NCBI GenBank assembly: GCA_037893245.1
Contig: JBAIAA010000261.1
Coordinates: 1,178,001-1,242,000 of the forward strand
DNA length: 64,000 bases
Origin: Crossaster papposus
Lineage: Eukaryota > Echinodermata > Asteroidea > Velatida > Solasteridae
Direction: 5' to 3'
Positions 52,701-57,544 of the stretch are shown here, in pieces. How positions within the stretch are numbered: the first letter of the stretch is position 1; every line of letters starts with the position of its first letter. The translations under genes and the position numbers were made by a program. Below the pieces are notes generated by a model, which made no database searches, was not told where the DNA came from, and saw only the letters and a list, made by a program, of their open reading frames with translations.

Positions 52701-54514
52701 GTTCGGAAATCTCTGTCAGCAGCAAGCAAGGCCGGAAATTCGTGGGTGTGCTTCCCGGCACTATCGGCCTGAGCTTCAGATCGAGTTTCGTTAAAAATAA
52801 TCCCGCCCCTCGGCTCGGTGAAGTTAAAATAATCCCGGCGCGAACTGGTTAAAGAGGTGTATGGAACAGTCAATAAACATCAACAAAGGAATTCCTTTGT
52901 CAAAAGTTCATTCTGAATAGTCTTCAAGTTGCATCGGGACTGAACTTGCAGGGATTTGTGATGGACTTGACTTCATCCTGATTGCAGAGCTTCTTCTGGA
53001 CAAAGTGAATGAGTCCAGTCCCCACCTTGTCTTGAACTTGTCCCAGAAATGAATTCAGATGGGCTATAACGGTCAAGTCACAAGCGTCGAGTACTCGTAA
53101 CCTTTCTTCAGGAGGGACATTACAATCCGTACAAACATCGACCCTGAAGAGTTGCCAAAAGTACAACAATGTATACATTTGGCACGTCAAGAGGTGCACT
53201 GTTGGATCCACAAAATGGCGACGCACTATTGGCAAATGTTGCACCTCTCCTAAGACAAATATGACTGACTCGACTTGATTGAGTCCCCCATCAGAAGACT
53301 CGGGTCGACTTGAGTAAAGGCTAATATAACACTCGAGTCCCAAAAATAAAAGCAAAACTTTTTGGAAAATATCGTCAGTGATGCAAAATGTATGTTCACG
53401 TTACTTTATGAATACACTACGGTACAGCAGCCGCTTATTGTGTACAAGTATACACCGTGTCTCTTAGACTCCCACCTTGTGGTTCTGTAGTACACAAAAT
53501 ACTACCCCAGAACTGGACTGGATCTATGTATTCAATTTCCAATTCCTGGTTTCATCATTTGCTTTAGGGGATTTCTTATTAAAAATGAAAACAAATGACT
53601 CTTTCTTGTGCTATAAACATTTAAATGTTCGTGACTCGATTTGACACAAGCTAAATATTTGACTCGACTCAATTCAATGACTTAACTTGACTTGACTCAA
53701 TTCGACTCATTTACTCGATAACTCAATAACTCAACTAGACTCAACTCGACGACTCAACAATTTGACTCAACTCGACGAGACGCGATGAGACTCAAGGAGA
53801 CAAGACCTTGACTTCTTGACTGAATATAACTTACTAAAAGAAATTACTCAACCGACTTGTTTCAACTCTGGGTCATGGGGTCCATCTTACAACTGAATGC
53901 TTAACTCACCTTCCAGGTTTGAAGACGACCCACTGTCCTCCCGATAACTCCAGCCGTGCCTTCAGTTGGGTGCCTTTGTAACCGATATCGGCCTTGACAA
54001 TCGGCCCAGTTGCCATGGCGTTCAATACCATCCCCAAATCGGGGTTGTCGGCGGGAGTAATTTGCTCGGAGTTGACCCAACTGCCCGCCAAGTTCCATAT
54101 TGCACCTTGCGATCTCATCCCTTCCGGTAACGCGTGCGGTATAAGGTCCAGCTCAATGTCCGACGCGGCTTTCGCATCAACGTTTTTCCTATCTGAAATT
54201 CTAATGTTGCCAAATGTTAAGTTTTTGATTTTGCTGAAATTTAGACTCGCATCTCGGAGTTGCGTCTCGATCCTTTTTTCCTCTTCGTCTACAGGTGGAT
54301 TTTCGTCAACGTCCACGATTCTGATTCTGGGCATTTGGGACGTGCGTTTGCTCCCGCTCGGGGGAAAGTTCGGCCGGTTGGCTCCTCGTTTGGCACCACG
54401 GTTTGCATTTTTCTGACTCCCTGAAGGTGATGGCGTGTATAAGATGATCACCAGCCACATCACTATGAAGACGGAAGCCAAAATGAGGACTCTTCGACGT
54501 TTCAGCCACATCAT
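19545..54514 (-). CDS. FAM20B: glycosaminoglycan xylosylkinase FAM20B, seven-exon gene
   Basis: Join, minus strand: 54514-53910, 52569-52483, 50544-50435, 45992-45818, 43549-43358, 41163-41104, 19752-19545; 478 residues. All junctions are GT/AG with matching phases. FAM20B is a Golgi kinase that phosphorylates xylose in the proteoglycan linker, promoting glycosaminoglycan chain growth. Visible: basic N-terminus and membrane anchor (about 8-26), stem, YKGTQLKA and VFKPGR (Lys199), [16 protein letters not shown] (Glu223), CFYGKCYYC, catalytic Asp366 in [11 protein letters not shown], metal-binding Asp386 in MDSAKSFG, and CC at 408-409. Cys-rich pattern and FYGKCYYC favour FAM20B over FAM20A/C. 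Odd points: Ser follows Asp386 where Asn is usual, the stem is longer than the roughly 409-residue human protein allows, and intron 6 is 21.4 kb. The ATG is supported by an in-frame TAG nine codons upstream (54541-54539). Confidence 0.93.
19858..20038 (-). mobile_element. tRNA-derived SINE, family B copy 2
   Basis: Minus strand: A box TGGCGTAGCGGTT, B box GGTTCGAATCC, then the family body. It lies 100 bp inside FAM20B intron 6. Confidence 0.75.
20158..20246 (+). mobile_element. SINE 3' tail with (ATT)n
   Basis: GGTAAAGCGCTAGGAGC followed by GGGCGCTATATAAAT and ATT repeats, a tail pattern shared by many invertebrate SINEs. The head is absent. Confidence 0.55.
20294..20765. mobile_element. hAT-like MITE, copy 1 (CAGTG ends, 8-bp TSD)
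   Basis: 472 bp from CAGTGCGACCACTC to GGAGTGGCAACACTG, flanked by the direct 8-bp repeat CCTGCTTG (20286-20293 and 20766-20773). Inside near the right end, CTTTCAAGAT repeats in tandem. Copy 2 is at 27092. Confidence 0.85.
20820..21190 (-). repeat. octamer/hairpin unit, copy 5
   Basis: Hairpin AAGTCCGTGTTGTGG...AACACTCACAGACTT near 20819-20865 and TTATGCAAATTAGCTCCTCC near 21168. Lies inside FAM20B intron 6 on the same transcribed strand. Confidence 0.6.
21359..21375 (+). repeat. (G)17 homopolymer
   Basis: Run of 17 G. The stretch 21222-21700 around it has no recognised gene. Confidence 0.85.
22158..22333. mobile_element. GCACGATATGTGGCAGAG MITE, copy 1
   Basis: Ends are GCACGATATGTGGCAGAG and the inverted CTCTGCCACATATCGTGC. 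Internal CCTAACCCACCCCCC and AAAGAGGGGGGG tracts are shared with other copies. Confidence 0.7.
22348..22597. mobile_element. GCACGATATGTGGCAGAG MITE, copy 2 with expanded poly-G
   Basis: Same ends as copy 1, but the AAAGAG(G)n tract at 22495-22570 has grown to about 70 bases of nearly pure G with a few A. Confidence 0.7.
22728..23030. repeat. inverted repeat around interstitial telomere-like DNA
   Basis: Arms of about 100 bp (left starts GACCCGGGTGCGATAATTTT; right is its diverged inverse ending ATTATCGCGACCCGGGT). The centre 22836-22910 has CCCTAA/CCCCTAA repeats and a small palindrome TAGAGAAAATTCCTTTCTCTA. Confidence 0.75.
23304..25470. other. intron 6 sequence without recognised gene
   Basis: Holds a perfect short palindrome at 24263-24290 (GGCTTTTTCGCAA and its inverse), repeated GTGTGGATTCGTATCTA motifs near 23755-23880, and TGACGTCA-like sites. 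No coding homology was seen. Confidence 0.4.
25473..25548. repeat. hairpin with GTGTGGATTCGTA termini
   Basis: AAGTGTGGATTCGTA at the left pairs with TACGAATCCACACTT at the right; an inner GGCGCTTCGCGCC stem nests inside. The same motif occurs singly near 23755 and 23795. Confidence 0.6.
25592..25861 (-). mobile_element. tRNA-derived SINE, family B copy 3
   Basis: Full-length-looking copy: tRNA-like head near 25780-25858 with the A box TGGCGTAGCGGTT, family body, ATT-repeat tail at its left end. Confidence 0.75.
25862..27083. other. intron 6 sequence without recognised gene
   Basis: AT-rich. The phrase GTGGCTCTTCGTGAAAACGA occurs near 26250 and 26520. A repeat near 26760-26940 carries TGACCTTTGACCTC. 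Confidence 0.35.
27092..27596. mobile_element. hAT-like MITE, copy 2 (8-bp TSD)
   Basis: 505 bp with ends CAGTGTGACCACTC and GAGTGGCAACACTG, flanked by TACACTGG (27084-27091 and 27597-27604). Nearly colinear with 20294-20765. A related empty site ATGTATACACTGGTCAT is at 33064-33080. Confidence 0.88.
27246..27274 (+). repeat. (ACATGT)n simple repeat
   Basis: Four to five units of GTACAT/ACATGT inside the hAT-like MITE. Confidence 0.8.
27710..28077 (-). repeat. octamer/hairpin unit, copy 6 (best preserved)
   Basis: Minus strand order: GGGCGGAGCTCATTTGCATA at about 28052-28071, AT-rich block, ~290-bp body with a TGTTAA/TTAACA stem (27912-27937), then the terminal hairpin 27710-27755 (AAGTCTGT with ACAGACTT, inner GTGCT with AGCAC). 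Confidence 0.65.
28188..28350. mobile_element. TTAA-type MITE, partial
   Basis: Runs from ATAAAATTCTATTTTTT through CGCAAATGGTGTATCCTACA to TTTAAC; one terminus only. Confidence 0.65.
28600..29460. repeat. tandem duplication, two ~415-bp units
   Basis: Unit 1 (about 28600-28990) and unit 2 (about 29020-29460) share TATACCGGTGGCCAAACT, GGAAGTACAGGCCCAATT and GATTCGTACACGTTTTTT in order. Each has several TGACGTCA or GTGACGTCAC sites. Confidence 0.8.
29626..29782. mobile_element. foldback MITE with TGTGACCCAGCACGAG termini
   Basis: 157-bp near-perfect palindrome: TGTGACCCAGCACGAGTAAA through AATCATTTAAAGC, a short TTGTTTA loop, then the inverse. Confidence 0.8.
30455..30835. mobile_element. 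TTAA-type MITE, complete copy (381 bp)
   Basis: AGGTAGGATACACTATTTGC to GATGTATACTACTACCT, flanked by TTAA at 30451-30454 and 30836-30839. Confidence 0.8.
30921..32480 (-). repeat. octamer/hairpin unit, copy 7, interrupted by a foldback element
   Basis: Hairpin ATGTCTGTGTTGCGG...ACACAGACTC at 30921-30966 and ATGCAAATGAGCTCCGCCC at 32459-32477. The body is interrupted by 31017-32191; removing that element leaves a unit of about 380 bp like copy 6. Confidence 0.6.
31017..32191. mobile_element. foldback transposon with ~560-bp TIRs and 9-bp TSD (Mutator-like)
   Basis: 1,175 bp. The left arm starts TAGTCTTGGCCAAGACC and the right arm is its inverse ending GGCCAAGACTA; arms match almost fully up to a spacer of about 45 bp near 31580-31630, with only a few mismatches and small indels. 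It is flanked by CTTACTGAC at 31008-31016 and 32192-32200. Long TIRs plus a 9-bp duplication suit Mutator-like elements. No transposase is encoded. Confidence 0.85.
32578..32640. mobile_element. fragment related to the GTGGCAGAG MITE
   Basis: CAGCACGGTTTATGGTAGAG then ACCCTCTCTTGTCCCGATA resembles one end of the element seen at 22158 and 49828, diverged. Confidence 0.4.
32822..32844 (+). repeat. (ATT)n simple repeat
   Basis: About seven ATT units. The surrounding 32645-33200 has no recognised gene. Confidence 0.85.
33200..33690 (-). repeat. octamer/hairpin unit, copy 8, hairpin end lost and MITE-interrupted
   Basis: Body blocks GCAATTGCCGCATAA and TTTCAAGAAATGTTCAGATT match copy 6. TATGCAAATGACC is at about 33651. 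A CCAGTT MITE interrupts it at 33317-33551 and another MITE follows at 33695. Confidence 0.55.
33317..33551. mobile_element. CCAGTTCGCGCCGG MITE, copy 1
   Basis: 235 bp from CCAGTTCGCGCCGGGATT to ATCCGGCGCAAACTGG. In copy 6 of the host unit the corresponding site reads TTAA (27952-27955), an empty-site match. Confidence 0.8.
33695..33938. mobile_element. palindromic MITE with TATAGAC(C/G)ATGTGCCCTCTG ends, copy 1
   Basis: Ends TATATAGACCATGTGCCC and GGGCACATCGTCTATAT; inner arms TTTACATCTGTATTCAAATG and inverse. A second copy is at 55478-55722. Confidence 0.8.
33939..35024. other. intron 6 sequence; one tRNA-like relic
   Basis: Frames at 33937-34227 and 34221-34598 (+) are open but match nothing I recognise. 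A minus-strand tRNA-like sequence at 34492-34566 has A-box-like TAGCATAGTTGG and B box GGTTCGAATCC, but its acceptor ends do not pair, so it is a relic or SINE head. Confidence 0.4.
35025..35244. mobile_element. MITE with TIR AAGCCGCGTTCGCATTGGAC
   Basis: 220 bp with 20-plus-bp near-perfect inverted ends; related to the element at 16779-17261. ATCCAATGCGGACAGGCGG repeats the end motif inside. Confidence 0.8.
35500..35522 (+). repeat. (G)23 homopolymer
   Basis: Within a degraded GTGGCAGAG-type element that begins near 35390. Confidence 0.85.
35587..35769. mobile_element. GTGGCAGAG MITE, copy 3
   Basis: GCACAATATGTGGCAGCG to CTCTGCCACATATCGTGC, opposite internal orientation to 22158; carries a (C)13 tract. 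Confidence 0.65.
35955..36500 (+). repeat. degenerate minisatellite, unit like TTGCAGGATTGAGGT
   Basis: At least eight irregularly spaced copies of GGAGGA(C/T)TTTGCAGGATT(G/C)AGGT. The inverse-strand version forms 51290-51665. Confidence 0.7.
36501..38062. other. intron 6 sequence without recognised gene
   Basis: Includes AAAGCTTGTGCCTTTATTG near 36961, which resembles sequences around Penelope-like elements, and a TTAA-MITE-like end (TTAAAGATAGGATACATCATTT) at 38039-38060. No open frame of interest. Confidence 0.35.
38064..39840 (+). mobile_element. Penelope-like retroelement, 5' truncated, no GIY-YIG domain
   Basis: Sense orientation is opposite to FAM20B, inside intron 6. It contains the RT frame described separately and about 180 bp of 3' sequence ending in AT-rich DNA near 39840. 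The usual C-terminal GIY-YIG endonuclease region is missing. Confidence 0.85.
38081..39655 (+). pseudogene. Penelope-like reverse transcriptase, one in-frame stop
   Basis: One frame from 38081 to TAA/TAG at 39655, broken by a single TGA at 38963-38965. Diagnostic blocks: [37 protein letters not shown], motif [18 protein letters not shown], motif [18 protein letters not shown], then after the stop motif [14 protein letters not shown], and a thumb with [18 protein letters not shown]. The KIHK and YTNIPHEEG blocks separate Penelope-like RTs from LINE and LTR RTs. The protein ends GTFKCLTL, where relatives continue with a Cys-rich linker and GIY-YIG. The stop separates motifs B and C, so the copy is dead or relies on readthrough. 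Confidence 0.9.
40102..40863. mobile_element. nested element with CATGGAGAAATAAGACA TIRs and 7-8 bp TSD
   Basis: 762 bp; ends CATGGAGAAATAAGACA and TGTCTTATTTCTCCATG; flanked by ATTCAAG (40095-40101 and 40864-40870), extendable to 8 bp by ambiguity of C. A hAT-like origin is plausible. Internal hairpin at 40693-40736. Confidence 0.8.
40693..40736. repeat. perfect CG-rich hairpin (20-bp arms, 4-base loop)
   Basis: TGCGCCTGCGCACTAGCGCG, loop TACT, then the exact inverse. Rich in alternating CG and NRF1-like GCGCATGCGC-type sequence. Confidence 0.95.
40910..42465. other. introns 5 and 6 flanking exon 6
   Basis: Apart from FAM20B exon 6 nothing coding was seen. Near 41270-41780 there is a low-copy repeat rich in GGGTCGG/CGGGTTGG. 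Confidence 0.4.
41104..41163 (-). CDS. FAM20B: FAM20B exon 6 (60-nt microexon-sized)
   Basis: 60 nt, residues 390-410: [19 protein letters not shown]. Acceptor CTGTGTCAG, donor CAA|GTAAGT. Found by searching for the expected SILAPL block. Confidence 0.93.
42466..43271. mobile_element. MITE with TGTGACCCGCTCCAGGAAAA ends, copy 1 (interrupted)
   Basis: TGTGACCCGCTCCAGGAAAA to the inverted TTTTCCTGGAGCGGGTCACA. It is interrupted by the TTAA-type MITE 42857-43206. The uninterrupted relative is 48397-48839. Confidence 0.85.
42857..43206. mobile_element. TTAA-type MITE, complete copy with proven empty site
   Basis: 350 bp, AGGTAGGATACACCATTTGC to CAATAGTGTATCCTACCT, flanked by TTAA at 42853-42856 and 43207-43210. 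The paralogous empty site at 48775-48778 reads AACTTTAACAGGCC with one TTAA. TTAA duplication suits piggyBac- or Kolobok-like transposition. Confidence 0.93.
43358..43549 (-). CDS. FAM20B: FAM20B exon 5 (catalytic)
   Basis: 192 nt, residues 326-390. Contains [22 protein letters not shown] with the catalytic Asp, and LLLMDSAK with the metal-binding Asp. Acceptor CCCCCCACAG, donor AAAAG|GTAACC. Family members usually have RHH and DNA/DNG where this has RHQ and DSA. Confidence 0.93.
43563..43815. mobile_element. TTAA-type MITE, partial
   Basis: Starts GGGTTGTATTTTATAGTAAA and follows the family through AGGATATCTAGCGTAATCATT; lies just outside FAM20B exon 5. Confidence 0.65.
43835..43958. repeat. 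long hairpin (arms ~54 bp)
   Basis: CCGGTAATTACTGCGTGATA through GACCGCTGGTAATGGA pairs with the inverse ending TAATAACCGG; loop about 15 bp. Probably part of a MITE whose outer ends I could not fix. Confidence 0.75.
43971..45817. other. intron 4, no gene recognised
   Basis: Contains a repeat near 45140-45390 with TGACCTTTGACCTC and a low-complexity flank; nothing coding besides neighbouring exons. Confidence 0.4.
45818..45992 (-). CDS. FAM20B: FAM20B exon 4
   Basis: 175 nt, residues 268-326. Contains the sequon [29 protein letters not shown] and [11 protein letters not shown]. These cysteines form the conserved kinase disulfides in the family. Acceptor TTCTGTCAG, donor CA|GTAGGT. Confidence 0.93.
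46074..47540 (+). CDS. LINE reverse transcriptase fragment, open
   Basis: 488 codons with no stop. Blocks: [59 protein letters not shown] (motif A), [14 protein letters not shown] (motif B), YKYVDDLTL (motif C; YVDD rather than the commoner YADD), [12 protein letters not shown], and the C-terminal [17 protein letters not shown]. This layout suits CR1/Jockey-clade LINEs. The ATG at 46074 belongs to the host MITE (GGATGACG), so the start is accidental. The undamaged frame points to a recent insertion. Confidence 0.88.
   Translation: MTNVSSVPTVTPQMVFNKLKKVKLGKSGGPDCLPPRIIKEFAYELCFPLANIFNCSLCEGVVPEIWKKAFVVPVPKTNHPTIDTLRPISLTCIFSKVFEEFVVEWILSDIQSLIDKFQFGSLKGSSTSHCLVKLLDDIHCVLDKPNNSAVLIATDFSKAFDRVDHNIVINKFIKLGVRTSLIPWLCGFLSDRLQAVRYKGDISDWERLHAGVPQGTKIGPIAFLVMINDFVPDLPTVKHYKYVDDLTLSQTLSNPNESSNMQNVLDDLNQWTDLNKMKLNPAKCQYMNISFQRNQPDPPTFDILDSQINQNDCLKLLGIYIQSNLKWDSQVNNICSNFNRRLFFLRQLKRCFISVKDLLNVYVMYVRPTIEYACPVWYSGLTKTQLITLERLQKRAFRIILAGQPNTPTSYVEICQLFSLPTITDRLSHLFINFGKTLFESNNYRHWLPPNKNNNLRNANKMCPPKCRTGRYKNSCIPSLVQALNNSS
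46081..47720 (+). mobile_element. LINE (CR1/Jockey-like), 5' truncated, with poly(A)
   Basis: Starts abruptly within the RT region after a MITE terminus and ends AATAAACCAATAAT followed by about 18 A. Inserted in intron 3 of FAM20B in antisense. The endonuclease and ORF1 are absent. Confidence 0.88.
47935..48396. other. intron 3 sequence without recognised gene
   Basis: AT-rich; no repeat family identified. Confidence 0.35.
48397..48839. mobile_element. MITE with TGTGACCCGCTC ends, copy 2 (uninterrupted)
   Basis: 443 bp, colinear with 42466-43271 minus the TTAA MITE. It supplies the empty site AACTTTAACAGGCC. Confidence 0.85.
49158..49310 (-). mobile_element. tRNA-derived SINE, family B copy 4 (truncated)
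   Basis: B box GGTTTGAATCC and A-box region present, body cut at ACAGCGAAAAACCCC. Confidence 0.7.
49377..50264. mobile_element. Harbinger-like MITE with TTA target duplication
   Basis: 888 bp. GGGGCCGTCCAAAGTTTTCA at the left and the inverse ending TTTTGACGGCCCC at the right, flanked by TTA (49374-49376, 50265-50267). TIRs extend about 45 bp with mismatches. A GTGGCAGAG element is nested at 49828-50016. Confidence 0.8.
49828..50016. mobile_element. GTGGCAGAG MITE, copy 4, with (C)24
   Basis: GCACGATATGTGGCAGAG to CTCTGCCACATATCGTGC, containing 24 C at 49907-49930. Nested in the Harbinger-like element. Confidence 0.75.
50435..50544 (-). CDS. FAM20B: FAM20B exon 3
   Basis: 110 nt, residues 231-268. 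Encodes [24 protein letters not shown] (family block RAP-VVGR-NLR-EI-PVA). Acceptor TTTTCTTGGCAG, donor CGGG|GTGAGT. Confidence 0.92.
50545..51285. other. intron 2 sequence without recognised gene
   Basis: Contains a G-rich run (about 19 G) near 51056-51074. Confidence 0.4.
51290..51665 (-). repeat. degenerate minisatellite, inverse of 35955-36500
   Basis: Eight or more copies of CC(T/C)(G/C)AATCCTGCAAAATCCTGCA-like units, spaced irregularly. Confidence 0.7.
51916..52305. mobile_element. TTAA-type MITE, complete copy (390 bp)
   Basis: AGGTAGGATACTGTACACC to GGTGTATACTACCT with TTAA at 51912-51915 and 52306-52309; reversed relative to 42857. Confidence 0.8.
52483..52569 (-). CDS. FAM20B: FAM20B exon 2
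   Basis: 87 nt, residues 202-231. Encodes the block with [20 protein letters not shown]. Acceptor TTGCATTAG, donor CAG|GTAATG. Too short to stand out as an open frame. Confidence 0.92.
52619..52848. mobile_element. CCAGTTCG MITE, copy 3 (intact)
   Basis: 230 bp, CCAGTTCGTGACGGAAGACG to CCGGCGCGAACTGG, flanked by TTAA (52615-52618, 52849-52852). Lies 50 bp outside FAM20B exon 2. Confidence 0.82.
52924..53355 (-). other. unassigned 143-codon frame in FAM20B intron 1
   Basis: Open on the FAM20B strand and contains a non-repetitive, charged stretch ([16 protein letters not shown]). I recognise no family. It has no good splice context examined and is more likely a relic or chance frame than an exon. 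Confidence 0.2.
53640..53830 (+). repeat. degenerate GACTCAACTC/GACTCGACTT satellite-like tract
   Basis: Dense run of GACTC and CAACTC/CGACTC pentamers with variation, in intron 1. It reads as a decayed short tandem repeat. Confidence 0.7.
53910..54514 (-). CDS. FAM20B: FAM20B exon 1 (start, membrane anchor, stem, start of kinase)
   Basis: Residues 1-201 plus two bases. Starts MMWLKRRR; the hydrophobic stretch [18 protein letters not shown] is a signal anchor. A basic Arg/Asn/Lys stem follows, then NFS and NLT glycosylation sequons. Ends in VVFKPG and donor AG|GTGAGT. Two adjacent ATGs; the first (54514) is chosen. Confidence 0.93.
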
Positions 54515-54541
54515 ACTTTCCACAGTGTGGCGTGTACTCTA

Positions 54542-55477
54542 TCAATTCCAAATTTCCTTTCTTTCAGTTCCATATTTCCCCAGGTTTTCTTTTTTTCGTT
54601 AGCCTTTTGTTTTGAATCTCCACACGCACTGCCTGAATTTACAATTACACACAAACCACAATTCTGTCTGGTCAATTCAGTCTATCAAGAACACAATCTC
54701 ATGAAAAAAAATGTTGTAGCTTGTAATGGGTAGTGCACTTAAGTTAATTAAGGCTTTCTGTTTTAATGTTAAGGCTTAAAATTGAAATCTCTTGGCTTCA
54801 CTAACCCTAACCCCCTAGGCCTTACTTTGGGCTAAAGAACTGCGTACTACAGAATACTACTTAGTATTTTGTAGCATTGGGTCTCTCTGTGACTGATGAT
54901 TGGGTGTGTACTGACAGAGTACAGATACTGCCAACTACAAAGTACTAATAGTGGCAATACAGGTCAGTATAATACTTACCTGGCAAAAAATGCAGTAGTC
55001 CAGCCTTGACCCAATGTGTCCCAAGTGACAATTTTTGCTGTAGAGTTTAGAACACCTTACACAGCATACATGGGCCATGCACACTCAGCAAGCAGAGGGA
55101 CCCAATGCTAAAAAGTACTACGAGTGCAATAAGGGGTGAAGTACCAAATACTAAAAATTACTACAGGCATTGCACACAAGTCAGTGAGAGTACTGCAGTA
55201 CTAGAAGTACGGTAGCAATAGGTAGGGTTAGGGATAAAGAGCAGTTTATTTTCTGTAAATAAGTACATTAACTTTTAGTCGTGCAATGAAGAACTTCGTC
55301 CAACCTGGGCTAGGAACGTACCTTCGAATTTTAAGTGCTCCTGACTGTTTTGAAAGACGGACGTGAAAACGATGTCAATATTCATACAGAGTGAAGGTTT
55401 TACTTATAACGTTACAATGGCAGTATACGGTACAGCCACAGAATGGGGCTATGGCCCGGATAGCCCCATTTTGTGGC
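54542..55477. other. 5' flank of FAM20B
   Basis: Contains upstream region and likely promoter but no clear TATA box. A repeat rich in AGTACTAC/AGTACT spans about 54835-55215. A hairpin CCACAGAATGGGGCTAT/ATAGCCCCATTTTGTGG lies at 55436-55476. Confidence 0.4.
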
Positions 55478-55722
55478 CGTCACGATGTGCCTCTGTTTAC
55501 ATCTGTATTCAAATGTGCCCGTCAATATGCGCACGAATCATGTTTTACATAAATTTGGTTAAGAAGAGATGACATCAGAGGTCACATAATTCAAAGGCGA
55601 TCTGACCTGCGACGTCAGTCTTTAAGCAAATTTTATGTAAAACATGATGGGTGCACATCACTGCTGGGCACATTTGAATACAGATGTAAACACGTGACGT
55701 CAGAGGGCACATCGTCTATATG
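55478..55722. mobile_element. palindromic ATGTGCC(C)TCTG MITE, copy 2
   Basis: Same inner arms TTTACATCTGTATTCAAATG and inverse as 33695-33938, ending GGGCACATCGTCTATATGG. Confidence 0.75.
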
Positions 55723-56098
55723 GACTATCCGTATACAGAATGGGGCTGCCTATGCTATGGTCGGGATTGTTTGATGTGATTATGATCAAAATTGAATGGA
55801 CCCCTACTTCATAGCCTACCTCAGTACCTGAAATATTGTTTCGTGAAGTCGGATTTGGGGTTCGTAAAAGGTTTTAACACTTGACCTAGTAACTGCCCCA
55901 CTTTTCCGTCAGCGAAGAAATGTAGAATTAACGAAACAACCACCACACTGCACACTCTATACTGCCCTGTGCGTGTACATCACATGCGCAGATACATTTT
56001 GTCGACAATGATAGCGCCCTCAATATGTAGTTTTTTCAAAATCACATTAGCCTCTGTCATGACCTTTCTAAAAGGTCAACGCGCTGAAAATTGTCAAA

Positions 56099-56287
56099 AT
56101 GGCGGCGCTTAACAACTGCTACACGTGTGTGTCGCCAATATCAGAGTTTTATGGCTTACGTCGGAGCTTCAAAGGCTGTGGCTATTTTGGAAGAATAAAC
56201 CGTAGGCATATGCTGAATATCATCCAAAACCGTAAAATTATGAAAGAGAAAGAAACAGTGACTGAAAAAATGATCAGTTGGTGAAAG
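56099..56287 (+). CDS. possible first exon of a divergent gene, product unknown
   Basis: ATGGCGGCGCTTAAC has a strong Kozak-like start (AAAATGGCG). The frame gives 61 codons, starting MAALNNCYTC, rich in Arg/Lys/Cys, then a TGA. A possible donor TTG|GTGAAA lies at its end (about 56280), so it may splice onward. It lies 1.6 kb from FAM20B on the opposite strand. I recognise no family and no later exon was found in the window. Confidence 0.3.
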
Positions 56288-56859
56288 TGTGCTGCGCTAT
56301 CGTGTGTAGCTATATCTGTACTTCGACGTGTACATTGTTTTAACAGTTATTAAATGTTGGGCCGACTTTCCTCATCACGACAATGTTGCCAAACGTCTTT
56401 GTTGACAAACTCAAAATTCATTGTACCTTTACCATGTTAATATTATGAATGCTTGCTATTTACACTGTTAACAATTTAGGTGTAAATTTAGTCTGAAAAA
56501 ACACAAAACGGTGGCGTCCAGAAATTTGGCACACAATCGACCGAGTGTTCCCTAAGTCGTGTCGCAATTGAACAATTCTTGGAAAATCCAAGTTTAATAT
56601 TTACGAACTTCTTTTAACTTAGTAAATGTCATTTATGACCCATGCGAGGTTTCAGTCAATAAAGGGTAAACAATTCTAGATTTCACATGTGTCTACATTT
56701 ATTGTGACACTATAAAAAGTGTTGAAGACTGGTTGGTTTTTAAATTAACATTGCAGGATTCAGGAATGTTGAGGTTTAATGCCCCATATAATAATTATGT
56801 GAACAAAGTGCCTGTGTGTAAAGCCCCAAATTAACATTTGATGTCCCAAACAAAAATAC

Positions 56860-57544
56860 TGTAACGAATTCCGCCAGTTAATTTTAAATAACACAACAAA
56901 CAAACAAAACTCAGATAGAGAAACAAGATTTCTGCTCATGAATGCCGTTATTTCTTCTCGACATCTTTATACTTGTTCTCATAATAATAAATATACATGA
57001 ATATTAACTGCAGTATGGATTTTGTATTCAACTTACAAGAACCAAGATACCGGCAGGTATGGCTGGGGTTAAGAAAAAGGGGTACTAATAACACAATTAC
57101 GAAACAACATGTATAGACTTACGACACCTTACAGCTAGTTCCAAGTGGTGAACCAATGGTAACAAAAATCAAACTAAAGAAAAAGGGTGATGCTATTGCA
57201 TCAGTTGCCCAGCCCAGAGTCCTTACTGAGTGCCATCGTCACTGCACTTATATACCCAACTCAAGACATTTCCATTCATTTGTTATGATAATACTTCAGT
57301 TGCATGCACCAGGCTAAGCCCAGCACATTCCACTTCATTTGTCATTATAATACTTCTGTTGGGTGATCCAGGCTAAGCCCAGTACATTCCCATTCATTTG
57401 TCATGATAATACTTCTGTTGTATGCACCAGGTTAAGCCCAGTGCATTCCAACTTCCTTAAAGGGACTATCTCATTAGACACAACCATAATTATTATAAGC
57501 AGGTTACAATACAAGAAAAACAAACAAATACCTATTTTGCTACA
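56860..57544 (-). repeat. 3' LTR of the Ty3/gypsy element
   Basis: 685 bp; minus strand TGTAGCAAAATAGG...GGAATTCGTTACA. A polypurine tract (ACAGAGGGGAGCAG on the minus strand) occupies 57545-57558. Contains three ~66-bp tandem repeats at about 57265-57460. Confidence 0.75.
57265..57460 (+). repeat. three ~66-bp tandem repeats inside the LTR
   Basis: Each has CATTCATTTGTCATGATAAT, ACTTCTGTTG and CAGGCTAAGCCCAG with small differences. Confidence 0.85.
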
